DNA of 64,000 nt from Prunella strophiata (taxonomy: Eukaryota; Chordata; Aves; Passeriformes; Prunellidae). The position numbers were made by a program, and so were the translations under genes. Positions 1-10,765 of the stretch are shown here, one piece after another. Location of the stretch: NCBI GenBank assembly GCA_036583965.1, contig JAZBQD010000014.1, forward strand, positions 2,866,191 through 2,930,190. The letters are read 5' to 3'. Every line of letters starts with the position of its first letter. Within the stretch, counting starts at the first letter, position 1. The notes beneath the pieces were generated by a model. It saw only the letters and a program-made list of their open reading frames with translations. It searched no databases and was not told the origin of the DNA.

Positions 1-578
1 GCTGCTCATTGTTTCAAGCTGAAAAATAAGCCTGCCTGGTCTGACAGAGCCAGGGCAATTCCTTGAAGCAGAATGTGTGCTTTACCATGTTGTTCTGCTA
101 AAGCTACTTGTACTTTGCCCCTCAGCAGCACTCCTTTCTGGGAAAGGGATCATGTTGAAGCAGCTGAACAGACAAAAAAATGTATCTAAGATGGAAAGGT
201 GACCTTTGCTCAAACTCAAGACATTCATCTTTTTCTTCTTGGCTGTGGGGTCAACACAGGGAGCTCACTTGGACCTGACCCTCAATTTAGACACCATAAA
301 GTCAATCCTCTCTGAAATACTTTCACGAGCCCTTTTGAATTTTCCAGCTTAAAACATTATGCCTTCCAGACAGAGAATTCTAAGTTTTATTTGTTCTTAA
401 TTTCAGTATTTTGGTTTTCTAAAACGATCTTTAACAATCTTATTTGCTCCTTTGAACTGATATTTGATCAAAGATACCTTTCTCTTTGGGGAAAGAGCAG
501 CCAAGGTGGTTCCAGCGCTACCACACTGGTGTTTCCCTAGTGAGCACTGCTTCTAAACCTCCTGTTGTGTGTTTGCAG
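1..578. other. Intron 3 of SLCO1C1-like gene (partial)
   Basis: No exon resembling the expected 133-nt (c3) or 142-nt (c2) OATP exons is visible here, so the gene's start is outside the window. No recognised repeat seen. Confidence 0.6.
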
Positions 579-694
579 CTACAAGTATGAGACAGCATCA
601 CACACAGCTGCTTCAGCCAGCTTAAATTCCAGCATAAATCCCTGCTCCCCACATCCAGATGTGAATGACACTCTCCTGGAAGTCTCACGAGCAG
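579..694 (+). CDS. SLCO1C1: SLCO1C1-like exon c4 (extracellular loop)
   Basis: 116 nt between acceptor TTTGCAG and donor G|GTATGG, entering with one base of a split codon and leaving in phase 1. It begins YKYETASHT and has N-glycosylation sequons NSS and NDT, as expected for the glycosylated loop between TM3 and TM4. Same phases as c4 of both other SLCO1 genes here, but almost no residue conservation. Confidence 0.8.
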
Positions 695-3600
695 GTATGG
701 AACTGTAAATGAAAGTACAAATACAGGAGCTTGTTTTGTCCTTGGTTGCAAGGACTCAGTTACCCAGGACCTGGAGTTGGGGACAGGGTGTGAAACTGCA
801 TGGAGATTACCAGAAATAAATGGAGATTCCTATAATCCTCCTTGCAATATGGAATACAGCTGTTTTGTGTGTTGCTTGTATGGGACACAGGTAGGGAATG
901 AGCCAAGCTCTGCACCAGAAACCATCTCAAACTTCTCACATTAAAGATACATGATATATGCCAGGTAATATATTTATGAAAAGATCAATAAGTTTTTTTT
1001 TTAATGAGCATTTTTTTCTGATGGGTGATACTTACCTGTGCTTTTAGAAATCAAATGCAAAGGAGGTGGAAGAATTTGTTATTAAAAGATCATGAAAAGT
1101 TATAATGGGATTGACAGCCTTTCGTTGATCTTCTATAAGGAAATGTTCTTCATGCCTTGATTTCTAATCTATAATCATTTCACGTGCTACATTTCCTGTG
1201 ATTTTCCCCAGCTTCCCACTCAGATGTTTTATTACAAAGGTGTGAACTCTCCTCTGCAGGCTGTGAGAAGGAGCCATCATCCTATATGTGGATCTACATC
1301 TTGCTGGGAAACATGCTGCGTGGGATTGGCGAGACCCCAATAACACCCCTGGGCATCTCTTACCTCGACGACTTTGCTAAAGAAGAGAATGTTCCTGTGT
1401 ATGTAGGTAATCCCAACGTGAAGTAAACTCAGAGATTCCTGCCATGAGAGGTGGAGCACCCTCTGCAGAAGACAGCATTCAGCCTTTAGAGGGTACTAGC
1501 ATCTGCCTCATTGTGTTTGCAGCGTGCTTGCACACCATAGCCATGATGGGCCCCATGTTTGGCTTCCTGCTGGGATCTCTCTGTGCAAAGCTCTACGTGG
1601 ATGTTGGATTTGTGGATCCAGGTAAGCAAAACAGAGCAAAAGTGGAAGTAGGCTAATGCTTGTTCATAAGAATTGCCCATAAACAGCTGCATATGTTTGC
1701 ATTATACTAATATATGTTATGCTTGAATTATATTTATTTAATTATTTTATCCTAGAATTTATTGCAATTTTATTATTTTTTAATTTATTGAATTATTGGA
1801 ACAATTTATTATTTATTATTTATTGAACTGCTGAAAGCTTTTAAAGTAAAGACTGAGAGCATATTTTAGAACTGTGCTTTAATCTTAAAGGATTGCAATA
1901 CACACTTAACCCTAAGAATTAGTACCAAGAACTCTCACACAGAACCAAGATTTTTTTTTTTTCTGAACTGGAATTTTAACAAAAAAGATTCTGCTAGTAA
2001 AGCAGCTTTACAGTTTGGGGGAATTACCCACCCTTTCCACTGAGTATTTTACATTATTTACATTTCACATCATTTTTACAGCACAATATACACTTTTTCT
2101 CAGCCCTGACTTATTCAGATGAAATGAAAACACATGTATGTGTTCACATCTGCACAATGCAAGAGGGGACACAGCAATCCCTGTAAGTGGTGGCTGCTCC
2201 TTTTCAGTGATCTTGTTTTTCTAGCAGGACAGAGAAGTTTTCAGATCTTCAGAATCCTGTAGCTAGATAGGTGAACTGTTTTATCTTTGCCCTTTGTTGA
2301 GCCAGTGTTTGATTTTATTCAGGAGTAAAGACAGTGAGCTAATTCTGGTCATGCTGTGAAAAGGCTTGGTCACCCACCAAACATGCCAGAATTAAAAACC
2401 ATAAAATACAACCAGCCACTCTCATCTCCCTTGCAGCACATTTAAAGCCATGGGTAATTTCACTGGCACTACAGAGAATGTCCAGTTGCTTAATAGCAAC
2501 CTACACAATTCAGGAAAGCAGAGCATGGTCTCAGGACCCAAAAAAGCACACCATGCCTGAGGCCTGTCTGGTTTCCCATGTGCTGGTGTTGCTGTGTCTA
2601 AAACAAAACATCAGCCAGTGGAAGGTGTAGAATGGCAGATAAAACAGCCCTGGACAAACAGGAATGGCTTCAAACCAAAAGAGAGTAAGACTGGATTAGA
2701 TGTTAGGAAGAAATTCTTCCCTGCAAGGATGGTAGGGCACAGGAACCAGTTGTCCAGAGAAGCTGTGGATGCCCCATCCCTGGAAGTGTCCAAGGCCAGG
2801 TTGGAGAATCTCAGACCATCCTGGTCAACCAGAAGCTGTCCCTGCCCACGGGACACCTTCCAACCCAAACCAATCCACGATTCTATAGCACCATTCAGGG
2901 TGTGATTCCTGATGCCTTCACTGCATGGCTGGTCCCTCACTAGATGTTTATTGCTGGAAGTCAGACACCACAAAATGTAGCTGCCATTGCAGAAACAGCC
3001 TGGGAAGGTTCAGCTTCTTCACTGGGGTAACTTGTGCCTGTTTCCCTCATTTCTAGGGAGCATCACAATCACCCCACAGGATTCCCGCTGGGTGGGTGCG
3101 TGGTGGCTTGGCTTTTTAATAGGTGGAGCAACCAGTTTCCTCTCTGCCATTCCATTCTGCTTCCTGCCAAAGAGTCTGAAAAAGCCAGAGGAAGCCAAGA
3201 AGGACAAAACTTCACGTGGGCTCTTGGAAAACATGGGTGCCACGGGGAATAAGCTTTCTCCTGAAAAAACTAAGCCAAGGAAGTGGTCAGTAATGCTGAA
3301 AGGCAAGTGTTTCTCATGTTGTATAAATGTGAAAAGCAATAGGCACAACACACATAGGAAATGTAAAAGTTCTGCAAAATATTTTGCCTCCCCTGTGCTT
3401 CCATCTAAATCAGGCAGCTATCCCCAGGAAAGGAAAAGTCCACCAAAAATTATTAGAAGTGAAAGAACTGCTTCAGGACTCTGAGGTTCTGCATGCATCA
3501 CCTGAAATAAATCATCACCTGAGTGGCACCTACCTCTAAAATTTTGCACTGGAAGAAATGTGAACAGTGGAAAAGCATTCCTGTATCTGAACCTAAAAGA

Positions 3601-6600
3601 AAATATTCAAAGGCTCCTTTTGCAATATGGAAAGACAAATTATTCATTTGAGAGAGTTCATGGAGACTCTGAAATACATTGGTGCCTGATGGAAATATAT
3701 CAGTCTTGAATAGCTCTGGGTGTGCAGTCCTTAGGCCAAAAAAAGTAGTGGAAAGGTGATGGAAAGAAGTGGCTTTGCTTCATTTGTCAATTTTTTTGTT
3801 AGATCCCAGTGGAAGACACTGAGACAGCTCTCACTTAGCCTTGAGCCTGTGATAATATTCATGCAATATAATGAACTGAACTGTGTGGAGCCCCTTAGTC
3901 TTCATGTGCATATCTCAATAGAGCAGCCAGGCCTTAACCCATACTTCTGTCTTCTTTTAGGATTCTCTTCCTGTATCTCAACCTCTGGTGTTTTTCAAGA
4001 ACCTGATTTTGCTTTCAGATACCCTCATGCAAAAGGAGATCAGTACAGCTTGCACTTGGACAGCTGAGAGCAGGTTACTCACCAGTAATTATGCCATGCA
4101 TCTTTCAGTGCCAACTCATATGTCCCTTTCTTTCAGATTTCTATAACTCCCTGAAAAAGGTATTGGGTAATCGAATGTACTTTACATTTTTGTGTTGCTC
4201 ACTGTTACACTTCAGTGGTTTTATTGGTTTCGTGACTTACAAACCAAAGTACATGGAACAGCAGTATGGACAATCTACATCCAAATCCAACTTTCTAATA
4301 GGTGAGAAGAACTGCTTGTGCTGTCAGCAGTGCATGGGGATAGGTTCTGGTGTGCTTTATCTGGGGCTGAATTCCTTGCAGAGCAGGTGGAGGTAAATGG
4401 TGGTCTGACCTGAGCCTGAATTATAAAAAATACAGGGTTTGTGCTTATGGGACCATAAGAAATTTTTAGGTTCTATTACATTACATTGCATTTATATTAT
4501 ATTCATAGCAAGGGCACCCCAAATATGCAATGAGTGTGGTGTGGAAGTTTGAGTTGCTGAAGCATCTGGCAAGTTCCTTGCAATGGGAGTGGGTTTGGAG
4601 GTTTAGGCACTTCACAAACAGCATGTGCAGCTCAGGGGCTGGACTGAGCACAAACCTTCCCAAAGTCACAAAGCTGCCAGGAACAACAACAACAACAACA
4701 AAAACAACTAATGACAGACTTTGGCTTTTAAGACTATAGTGATTCTTTAATTCTAACATTCCCCCTCTATAATCTCTTTCAGGAATTACATCCTTACCTC
4801 CTGTAGGTCTTGGAATTTTCCTAGGAGGGCTTATAATGAAAAAGTATAAAATGGGCATCGTTGCAGCAACAAAGTTTTCAATTATTGTGTCAATTTTGTC
4901 CTATGCCATCAGCTTGTTACACTTTTTTGTGGGCTGTGATAATCATGTGGTGGCAGGAATGACAGTGTCCTATGAAGGGTGAGTATAGAATAGAAAAGAA
5001 AGATTGTGTTTTTCTCCATAGTTCTCAAAAAAAAAAAAAAAATGTACTGTGGCATCAAGGCTCAAGGAGAAATATGCTTTTGCAATGCTTGAGAGAAAGT
5101 GAGCACTAGCACATGTCACTGGGGCAGTTTTGTTGGCCAGCAGGGTGTCAGCCTGATAAAGCCCAGCACTGGTTAAAGATTAATTAGGAATTGCTTCATT
5201 AGCAATGTAGGCTGTTTTGCTGGGGGAGGGTGGGAGTATTGCTGTGCAATGTTTTCACTAGGAATGTAAATGGTGGAATATGCTTAGGGAGCACTGGGAT
5301 GAAAAAATGGCAAGCACATAAGTTTGATTTACCTAGAAAGGAGAAATTGAGTGAAGACATATCTTTTTGTTCAATACACAAAGGATGTCTGAAAGCAAAA
5401 GATAATGCTAAATTCTTCATATCCTCCATGAAAAGTTAGGCTAGGCTTTAACAGAGGAGTATTTTTTAACTACAGAGACCAGGAGATCTGGTTTCTGTCA
5501 CTGGTGCATTTTTATCAACTGGTAAAGATATACTTGATAAGACTGTGATAACTCTTGCTAGCTCTAAATCCAGTTAGGGGGGAGCCCAAATGACCTCTCC
5601 CTCCTTTCTCTTTTCTGTCTCCACCTGTAAAATCAGTAGCAATGTGTTCATTTATTTTAAAATTCTCTATAATCTAGCAATGGCTTTAATATCAGTGCAA
5701 GTAGGATGGAATCTCAAACAGACCAACAGAGATGTAGAAACTCAGCTGTGAAAACATGCCCTGGGCATGTGAGGTGGGGTTCAGAGCAGCAGCACTGTCA
5801 CACAGAAGGGACTTCACTGACTTCAGCCCTGAATTAAAAATGTCTTACCCTTGTCTGAACTTAACTTCCAAGCAACCCCATTCCGTACCACAACAATTCC
5901 CTGATCTCGGAGTGCAACTCCCACTGCAAATGTGCCTCCAACGTGTGGGATCCTGTGTGTGGAGCCAATGGGATCACCTATGTGTCAGCATGCCTGGCTG
6001 GCTGCAGGACTGCCCTGGGACATGGGAAGAACACAGTAAGAGACCCTGCTTTGGTTCCCGAGGTTTCCTGCCAGCTCATTTTCCATCTAACATCAGGGAT
6101 TTAGCAAGAAAATGCATTTCAGGGAAGCCAGAGTTACTGGGGACTAGTCAGTAAGGGATTTCTGATTTCTGGCTACAAAGCACAGCAAAGAGAGATTTCT
6201 CTGAGTTATTGCACATTGAGCAAAAGGCCCTAGCTCCTTGTTCTAGATATTAACTTTCATCTTCTGTAGGTTGAGCACAAGAGGGAGAAATACACAAATC
6301 AAATTGGTTTCATGCTGCCTGAAGGTTATCCACAGGCTTTGCCTTTCATTAATGTCATTTTGGCTGCCCTAAGGCTTTACCTAACAAGCTGCAGTACACT
6401 GATAGTGTAATATCTTCCCTGCTACTGATCATTAAAGTATGAAACATGGGTTAAGGCAAGGCAGCTTGTTTCCTCCATGTGACACTTTGGGATGTCAGGA
6501 AACTGCTTGTTTTTCTGGGTGACTGATTTTTGCTTGGCATGGAGATGATGCCCAGAGTCCCAGGAACAAAGCTCCAGTCCATGGATGTAAACCTTCATTG

Positions 6601-8799
6601 GGCTGTGCCATTTGCATGTTTCCTGATCACTCCAGAACATAAATGGTCTGGAGCCACCTCTTTACTCTGTTTTCTCTCCAACAGAATCCCCATTTCATGA
6701 GCAGTGTCCTACCAAACCTGCCTTGTGTCTTCCAGGTCTTCCATGACTGCAGATGTCTTGAAATCAACAGTTCATGGACAGGAAACAATTCTGCCACCTT
6801 GGGGCAATGTCCAAAAAGTGATGATTGCTCAATGAATTTCATTTATTACACAGTAATACAAGTCATAGGTGGCTTTTTCTATGCCCTGGGAGCCACTCCT
6901 TCATACATGCTTACATTCAGGTGAGCACAGCTGGCTGTTGACCAAAGGCTTTCTAGGGAGGCTTTCAAAGTCATGTTTGTTTCTTTGTCTTAGGAAAAAA
7001 AAAAAGGAGTTTCTTGCTGATCAGGAGCTGGAGTGGTAGGAGAAGGAGTAATGGGTTCAGACTGAAAGAGGGAAAGTTTAGGTTAGAAGAAATTCCTCCC
7101 TGTGAGGGTGGTGAGGCCCTGGCCCAGAGCAGCTGTGGCTGCCCCATCCCTGGAAGTGTCCAAGGCCAGGATGGATGGGGCTTGGAGCAACCTGGGACAG
7201 AGAAAGGTGTCCCTGCCCATGGTTTTGGAGCAACACAATCCTTAACATCCCTTCCAAACCAAACCATTTTGTGATCCTATGGTTCTGAAAAATCCAGGTT
7301 ATTTAAGAGGCATGTCTAAGCACTAAATAAGGCCAGCACTTCTTACTTATCCCTCTTTTTTGCAGATGTGTCCAGCCAGAGCTCAAAGCTCTCGCAGTTG
7401 GTCTCTTCACACTCGTTATGAGAATGCTGGGTAAGAGAAATCATTGCAAATCAATCCAATGCACCTGGTGCTGCTTTGTGAGCCTGTAGCCACCACTAAG
7501 GAAACAGAAAGCTGATTTCTGAGAGCATGTCCTTCCCTGTGGAACCCTGTCCCACATTTTGCTTGTCTCCTTGCAGCTGGGATCCCAGCACCAGTTTATT
7601 TCGGCGCAGCCATCGACAAGACGTGCCTGAAATGGGGAAGCACCAGCTGTGGGAAGAGAGGGGCTTGCAGGCTCTATGACTCCAATGCAATCAGGTAAAG
7701 CAAATCAGGGCCCAAAAAAACCCTCTGTGTGGAAAGGCATGCTTGGTTCTCTTACACTGAAGTGTGTGATCCAAAATCGTGGTCAGATGTTAACTCCAGG
7801 CTCAGCTTTCAGTCGGTCCGGAACTCCTGAAACTGAAAAATCTCAAGATCAAATGTTAAGCTCTCAATTTTTAGTCAGTTTTTATGTTGTAAAAAAGAAA
7901 TTTAATATCCCTGACAGAGATTTCTGGAATGAATTGTGTCTTTTTAATGTACTTAGAGCCAATTAAAAATACCTCAGACTTCAGGACTGTAAAGAGGAAA
8001 GTTTCCCAAATTTATCTTATTTGCAGGTAGTTGGCTCACACTGGAAATAATGTTAACTCTGTGTGTTGGCCACTTTTGAGAGAAAAGTCCATGAAAGAAT
8101 ATTGTACTGAGTAGCTGTAGTGTTGGTGAAACCCAAACACTCTCAGTCTCCTGGGGGACACCTCCATAGATTTTATTCTCTGTTTCACTCAAGCCTTGGC
8201 CTCTTCAGATGTGGTTTTTTTTATTTTTACTTCCAATAGACCACTCTGGTGACCTCAATATATTTCTAGCCCTAAAGTCTAAAGCCTTAAAGTGATCAAA
8301 AAATCTTTCCCCCCCCCAAAAAAAAAAAAATTAAAAAATGAAGATGAAGAAAGTTTCACTTTGCAATTATCTTCATAAGCAAAAAGAATATGATCAGTTC
8401 TTTAAGCGTTTCTGCAAGTAAAAATGTCCAGTTTTTGATATAGTTCACAACAATGAGTTTTAATGTGTTCTCTTAAGTTTTTTGGTTTTTTTTATATGAG
8501 AGTCTTAAAAGCTATTAAAGTGATTTTCTTCAGTGTTTTTGAAAAAGTCAATGCCTGTTCCAATCTTCTATGCTCTGTCCCACAGGTATGTCTACCTTGG
8601 TTTAGGAGCAATTTTAAGAGGTCCTTCCTTCTTTATTGGAATAATTTTTTATACATTGATAAAGAAACACTTTCAAAATAAGAATTCCAGGCCTCTAGAG
8701 AATGGACAAGAAGATGCTGCTGTGAATAAAGAAGACAATTGCAAGATCAAAGAACGTTTGCCAGGTTCTTCTGAGGCAGAGAATGAATCCTCTATTTAG
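579..8799 (+). CDS. SLCO1C1: SLCO1C1-like organic anion transporter gene, exons c4-c14 (5' truncated by window)
   Basis: Eleven spliced exons (579-694, 1260-1406, 1523-1621, 3057-3302, 4137-4301, 4783-4978, 5873-6035, 6736-6920, 7366-7430, 7577-7694, 8586-8799) join in one open frame of about 570 residues plus stop. The product is a plasma-membrane OATP1 uptake carrier; mammalian OATP1C1 moves thyroxine and conjugated anions. Visible marks are the OATP signature [12 protein letters not shown] in c7, a Kazal-like cysteine loop ([12 protein letters not shown]) in c10, and hydrophobic TM segments throughout. Closest remembered human relative is SLCO1C1: [29 protein letters not shown] and CRLYDSN are shared. 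The C-terminal tail ([13 protein letters not shown]) looks more 1B-like, so 1C1 versus 1B is not fully settled. The first three coding exons are upstream of base 1. Intron 7 starts with GC. Convergent with the next SLCO1 gene. Confidence 0.85.
1260..1406 (+). CDS. SLCO1C1: SLCO1C1-like exon c5 (TM4 region)
   Basis: 147 nt, the standard length in all three genes of the window. Encodes [18 protein letters not shown] then [25 protein letters not shown] in frame, a hallmark OATP1 segment. Acceptor CTCTGCAG, donor G|GTAATC. Confidence 0.93.
1523..1621 (+). CDS. SLCO1C1: SLCO1C1-like exon c6 (TM5)
   Basis: 99 nt. Encodes [14 protein letters not shown] and [17 protein letters not shown]; the second half is nearly the mammalian OATP1C1 sequence. 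Acceptor TTTGCAG, donor G|GTAAGC. It gives the reference register for the shifted c6 acceptor of the 1A2-like gene. Confidence 0.93.
2655..2893 (+). mobile_element. CR1 LINE 3' fragment in intron 6
   Basis: Sense-oriented CR1 tail: the phrase GATGCCCCATCCCTGGAAGT is followed by a GTCCAAGGCCAGG segment and ends CCAACCCAAACCAATCCACG plus ATTCTAT. This is the typical avian CR1 3' end, heavily diverged and 5' truncated. It is the only recognised repeat in the 1622-3056 intron. Confidence 0.8.
3057..3302 (+). CDS. SLCO1C1: SLCO1C1-like exon c7 (OATP signature, cytoplasmic loop)
   Basis: 246 nt. Contains the superfamily signature [12 protein letters not shown] at the start of TM6, then [16 protein letters not shown] and a lysine-rich cytoplasmic loop of variable length. 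Acceptor TTTCTAG. The donor must be AAAG|GCAAGT (GC-AG): only this boundary joins in frame to c8 (G|AT = Asp, DFYNSLKK). The open frame runs past the donor to 3481, but that extension is not homologous to OATPs. Confidence 0.88.
4137..4301 (+). CDS. SLCO1C1: SLCO1C1-like exon c8 (TM7)
   Basis: 165 nt, same as in both paralogues. Encodes [12 protein letters not shown] then [20 protein letters not shown]. Acceptor CTTTCAG, donor G|GTGAGA. The TYKPKY-EQQYGQS stretch favours a 1C1-type identity. Confidence 0.92.
4783..4978 (+). CDS. SLCO1C1: SLCO1C1-like exon c9 (TM8-TM9)
   Basis: 196 nt. Encodes [20 protein letters not shown], a second hydrophobic segment, and [10 protein letters not shown] at the start of the large extracellular loop. 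Strong donor GG|GTGAGT, phase 2. Acceptor CTTTCAG. Confidence 0.92.
5873..6035 (+). CDS. SLCO1C1: SLCO1C1-like exon c10 (Kazal-like loop)
   Basis: 163 nt. Encodes the cysteine-rich extracellular loop 5: [29 protein letters not shown] and KNT, with Cys spacing typical of the OATP Kazal-like domain. It is one codon shorter than the 166-nt c10 of the other two genes. The acceptor is TTCCAAG (AAG rather than CAG/TAG); donor ACA|GTAAGA, phase 0. Confidence 0.9.
6736..6920 (+). CDS. SLCO1C1: SLCO1C1-like exon c11 (end of loop 5, TM10)
   Basis: 185 nt. Encodes [20 protein letters not shown] with sequons NSS and [15 protein letters not shown], then a hydrophobic TM10 segment ending [11 protein letters not shown]. 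Acceptor TTCCAG, donor AG|GTGAGC. Confidence 0.92.
7018..7287 (+). mobile_element. CR1 LINE 3' fragment in intron 11
   Basis: Sense CR1 tail with GGCTGCCCCATCCCTGGAAG, GTCCAAGGCCAGGATGGATG and the terminal CTTCCAAACCAAACCATTTT then GTGATCCTATGGTTCTG. It fills most of the 6921-7365 intron. Confidence 0.82.
7366..7430 (+). CDS. SLCO1C1: SLCO1C1-like exon c12 (65-nt exon)
   Basis: 65 nt, the invariant short exon of OATP1 genes. Encodes [20 protein letters not shown] plus Met-Leu. Acceptor TTTGCAG, donor G|GTAAGA. A CR1 fragment ends about 80 nt upstream in the preceding intron. Confidence 0.9.
7577..7694 (+). CDS. SLCO1C1: SLCO1C1-like exon c13 (TM11 and loop 6)
   Basis: 118 nt. Encodes [20 protein letters not shown], then [16 protein letters not shown]. 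By eye about 29 of 40 residues match remembered human SLCO1C1, more than match SLCO1B1. Acceptor CTTGCAG, donor AG|GTAAAG. Confidence 0.92.
8586..8799 (+). CDS. SLCO1C1: SLCO1C1-like exon c14 (TM12, C-terminal tail, stop)
   Basis: 214 nt ending in TAG. Encodes [13 protein letters not shown], the TM12 segment, and a charged cytoplasmic tail finishing NESSI. The last residues (Ser at -2, Ile at 0) fit a class I PDZ ligand. Acceptor CCCACAG. Confidence 0.92.
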
Positions 8800-8929
8800 A
8801 AAGAAATTTAGACATGTGCATCAGGTTAGCTTCTTTTAGAAACACCATTCAAAATGCTGTGAGTAACTAAATAATAAATAATAGCACTGTACAGAGAGCA
8901 TAACTAATAACAAAACTGCAAACAGCAAC

Positions 8930-8935
8930 AATAAA
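8930..8935 (+). terminator. Poly(A) signal of SLCO1C1-like gene
   Basis: AATAAA lies 131 nt after the stop codon and is followed by a GT-rich stretch (CCTGATGTGTACCTG) typical of a cleavage-stimulation element. Position and context support it as the likely 3' end; not proven by transcripts. Confidence 0.6.
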
Positions 8936-10051
8936 GACTAACAAACAAGAATGAAAGTGCCTGATGTGTACCTGATTGCCAGTAACAATAGCATGAGTTA
9001 CACAACCTGAACCAAATTCTCAACAGGCAAAGAAAAACCTCCTTGGCAGCTCTGACAGAGCCAGTCTGGCTTTTTTAGTGGGATCCAAGATGCTGCCAGG
9101 ACCTCCACGTGCCAAAGGCCCACACAAAGTGATCCTAAAAGCCAAAGCATTTAAGCCAAGCACCTCACTGAGCTGCATCATTGCACCTGGTTTTCATCTC
9201 AAAATTGGCAAAAGCAGTATTTCTCCAAGAAGTATTTTCTCTTACCTCATCTGTAAAAGTTATGCCTGCTTTAAAATACACACATTTTTTCATAAAAACA
9301 ACGGGGTTTAAAAAAATTCTTCGAGTCGTGGGATTTTATTCAAAAATACTTTTTTTTTTAAAAAAAATTATTTTTTAAGAGATTCTGAAGCCCAAGAAAT
9401 ACTCGTGGCTGTGATGAGATGCCCTGCATTGTCCGGCAGAGGGCAATCAAATGCCAGCGTTACCCCCAATGACTATCGCAGCCATCGATGTGTTTTTCAC
9501 ACTCAGTTTTGGTTTTCCCTGGGAGAAATCAGGCAGAAAAAAAAACCACCCACCCGTGTTTCCACACACCTTGAAATTCCCTCAGCTCGTATACTTTAGC
9601 TCACATACTCAAAGCTGCATTTATTTGTTGGTTTGCTTTCACTGTACTCGCATCACTTGAAGCCTGGTAACTTGTTATTAAAGTTTTAACTAAAAAAAGA
9701 TGAGCACATTTTAAATAAAAAATAAAAAGATGAGCACTTGAGTACCATTTCACAACAGGAAGGTTGACACTTTAAAATTGATGCTCAAGGCTCAGTGGGA
9801 TATGGTTAATGGACATATTAGATATAAAATATATGTATATATATGTTGAACAAAATGCTGAATTGTTCTAAAGTGTGTTGTCTGTCATGACAATCACTTA
9901 GCAGTGATTGCAGCAGCTGAAGGGAGAAGAATGGGTCTTTTTTCCCAAATGAAGTGATATTTACTGAAGATAAATTCTCTAGCCATCAAAACTAGAGAAG
10001 TTCTTTATTCTTTTTTAGCCTGGAGAAAATGAGGCTCAGGGGAACCTTGAA

Positions 10052-10054
<3 letters not shown>

Positions 10055-10093
<39 letters not shown>
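10055..10093. repeat. Poly(T) tract, 39 nt
   Basis: Uninterrupted T39, followed 127 nt later by a T25 run (10221-10245). No retroelement body was recognised next to either one. Confidence 0.9.
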
Positions 10094-10094
<1 letters not shown>

Positions 10095-10699
10095 TCTTTT
10101 CTATTACTGCTCAGGAAAATAACTGTGTGGAATCTTGCCCACTTTTTAAGAAGTACCTGATGTCCAAAATCAATACAGAAATACTTTTTAGACAAGCATG
10201 GTTTGCTTAAGGTGTTTTCCTTTTTTTTTTTTTTTTTTTTTTTTTGAGTATCTCCTCTTCAAGACAAAGCTGGAACACATTAAAAAAATAAAAAATAATT
10301 GTTTTTCCAAGTCTGTGTGGAGAGCTTTATGTCTGAACCAATGCAAAACCAGAGAAAGGCTCTTTTTCTTTTTTTTTTAATGTGGTGCATACCACCCCAT
10401 GGATGTTGCCATAGGTTTATTCTGGAGTAGAATCTACAGGCAATAAAATACATCACAGACACATGACACAAAGACAAGAAAATCTGTCAGTGTCAGTTTT
10501 GTTTTGGTGACAAGGCCTCTTGATGCCAGTCCAACAGGTGTGAATAATTTCACAATCATTCAAACAATTGTCCAGACTGGGAGGTGAACTCATTAGTTGT
10601 CATCTAAAGCAGTGTTAAATGCTATCATTATTCTCTTTTTAAATTCAGACTTTATCAAATAGATTTTTTGGCAAAATGCCCACCTGACAAGCATATATA

Positions 10700-10765
10700 T
10701 ACACACACACACAAATATCTATAGATATAGATATAGATATAGATATAGATATAGATAGATATATA
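10700..10765. repeat. Microsatellite (AC)n then (GATATA)n
   Basis: A short ACACAC run is followed by about eight GATATA/GATA units, ending in ATATAT. Simple tandem repeat. Confidence 0.85.

Larger units (their letters stand above)
695..8585. other. Introns of the SLCO1C1-like gene
   Basis: Introns longer than 300 nt are 695-1259, 1622-3056, 3303-4136, 4302-4782, 4979-5872, 6036-6735, 6921-7365 and 7695-8585. Besides the two CR1 tails they hold short AT-rich stretches (about 1720-1820), an A run near 5027-5042 and a C/A-rich run near 8310-8338. No further exon, RNA gene or repeat was recognised. Confidence 0.6.

Noticed and set aside
2594..2973. Open frames on both strands in intron 6 of the 1C1-like gene
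   Set aside because: They lie in a CR1 LINE 3' fragment whose sequence happens to be open.
3303..3484. Extension of exon c7 of the 1C1-like gene past 3302 to the stop at 3484
   Set aside because: Would end the protein after TM6. The extension ([12 protein letters not shown]) has no homology, while the GC donor at 3303 joins perfectly to c8.
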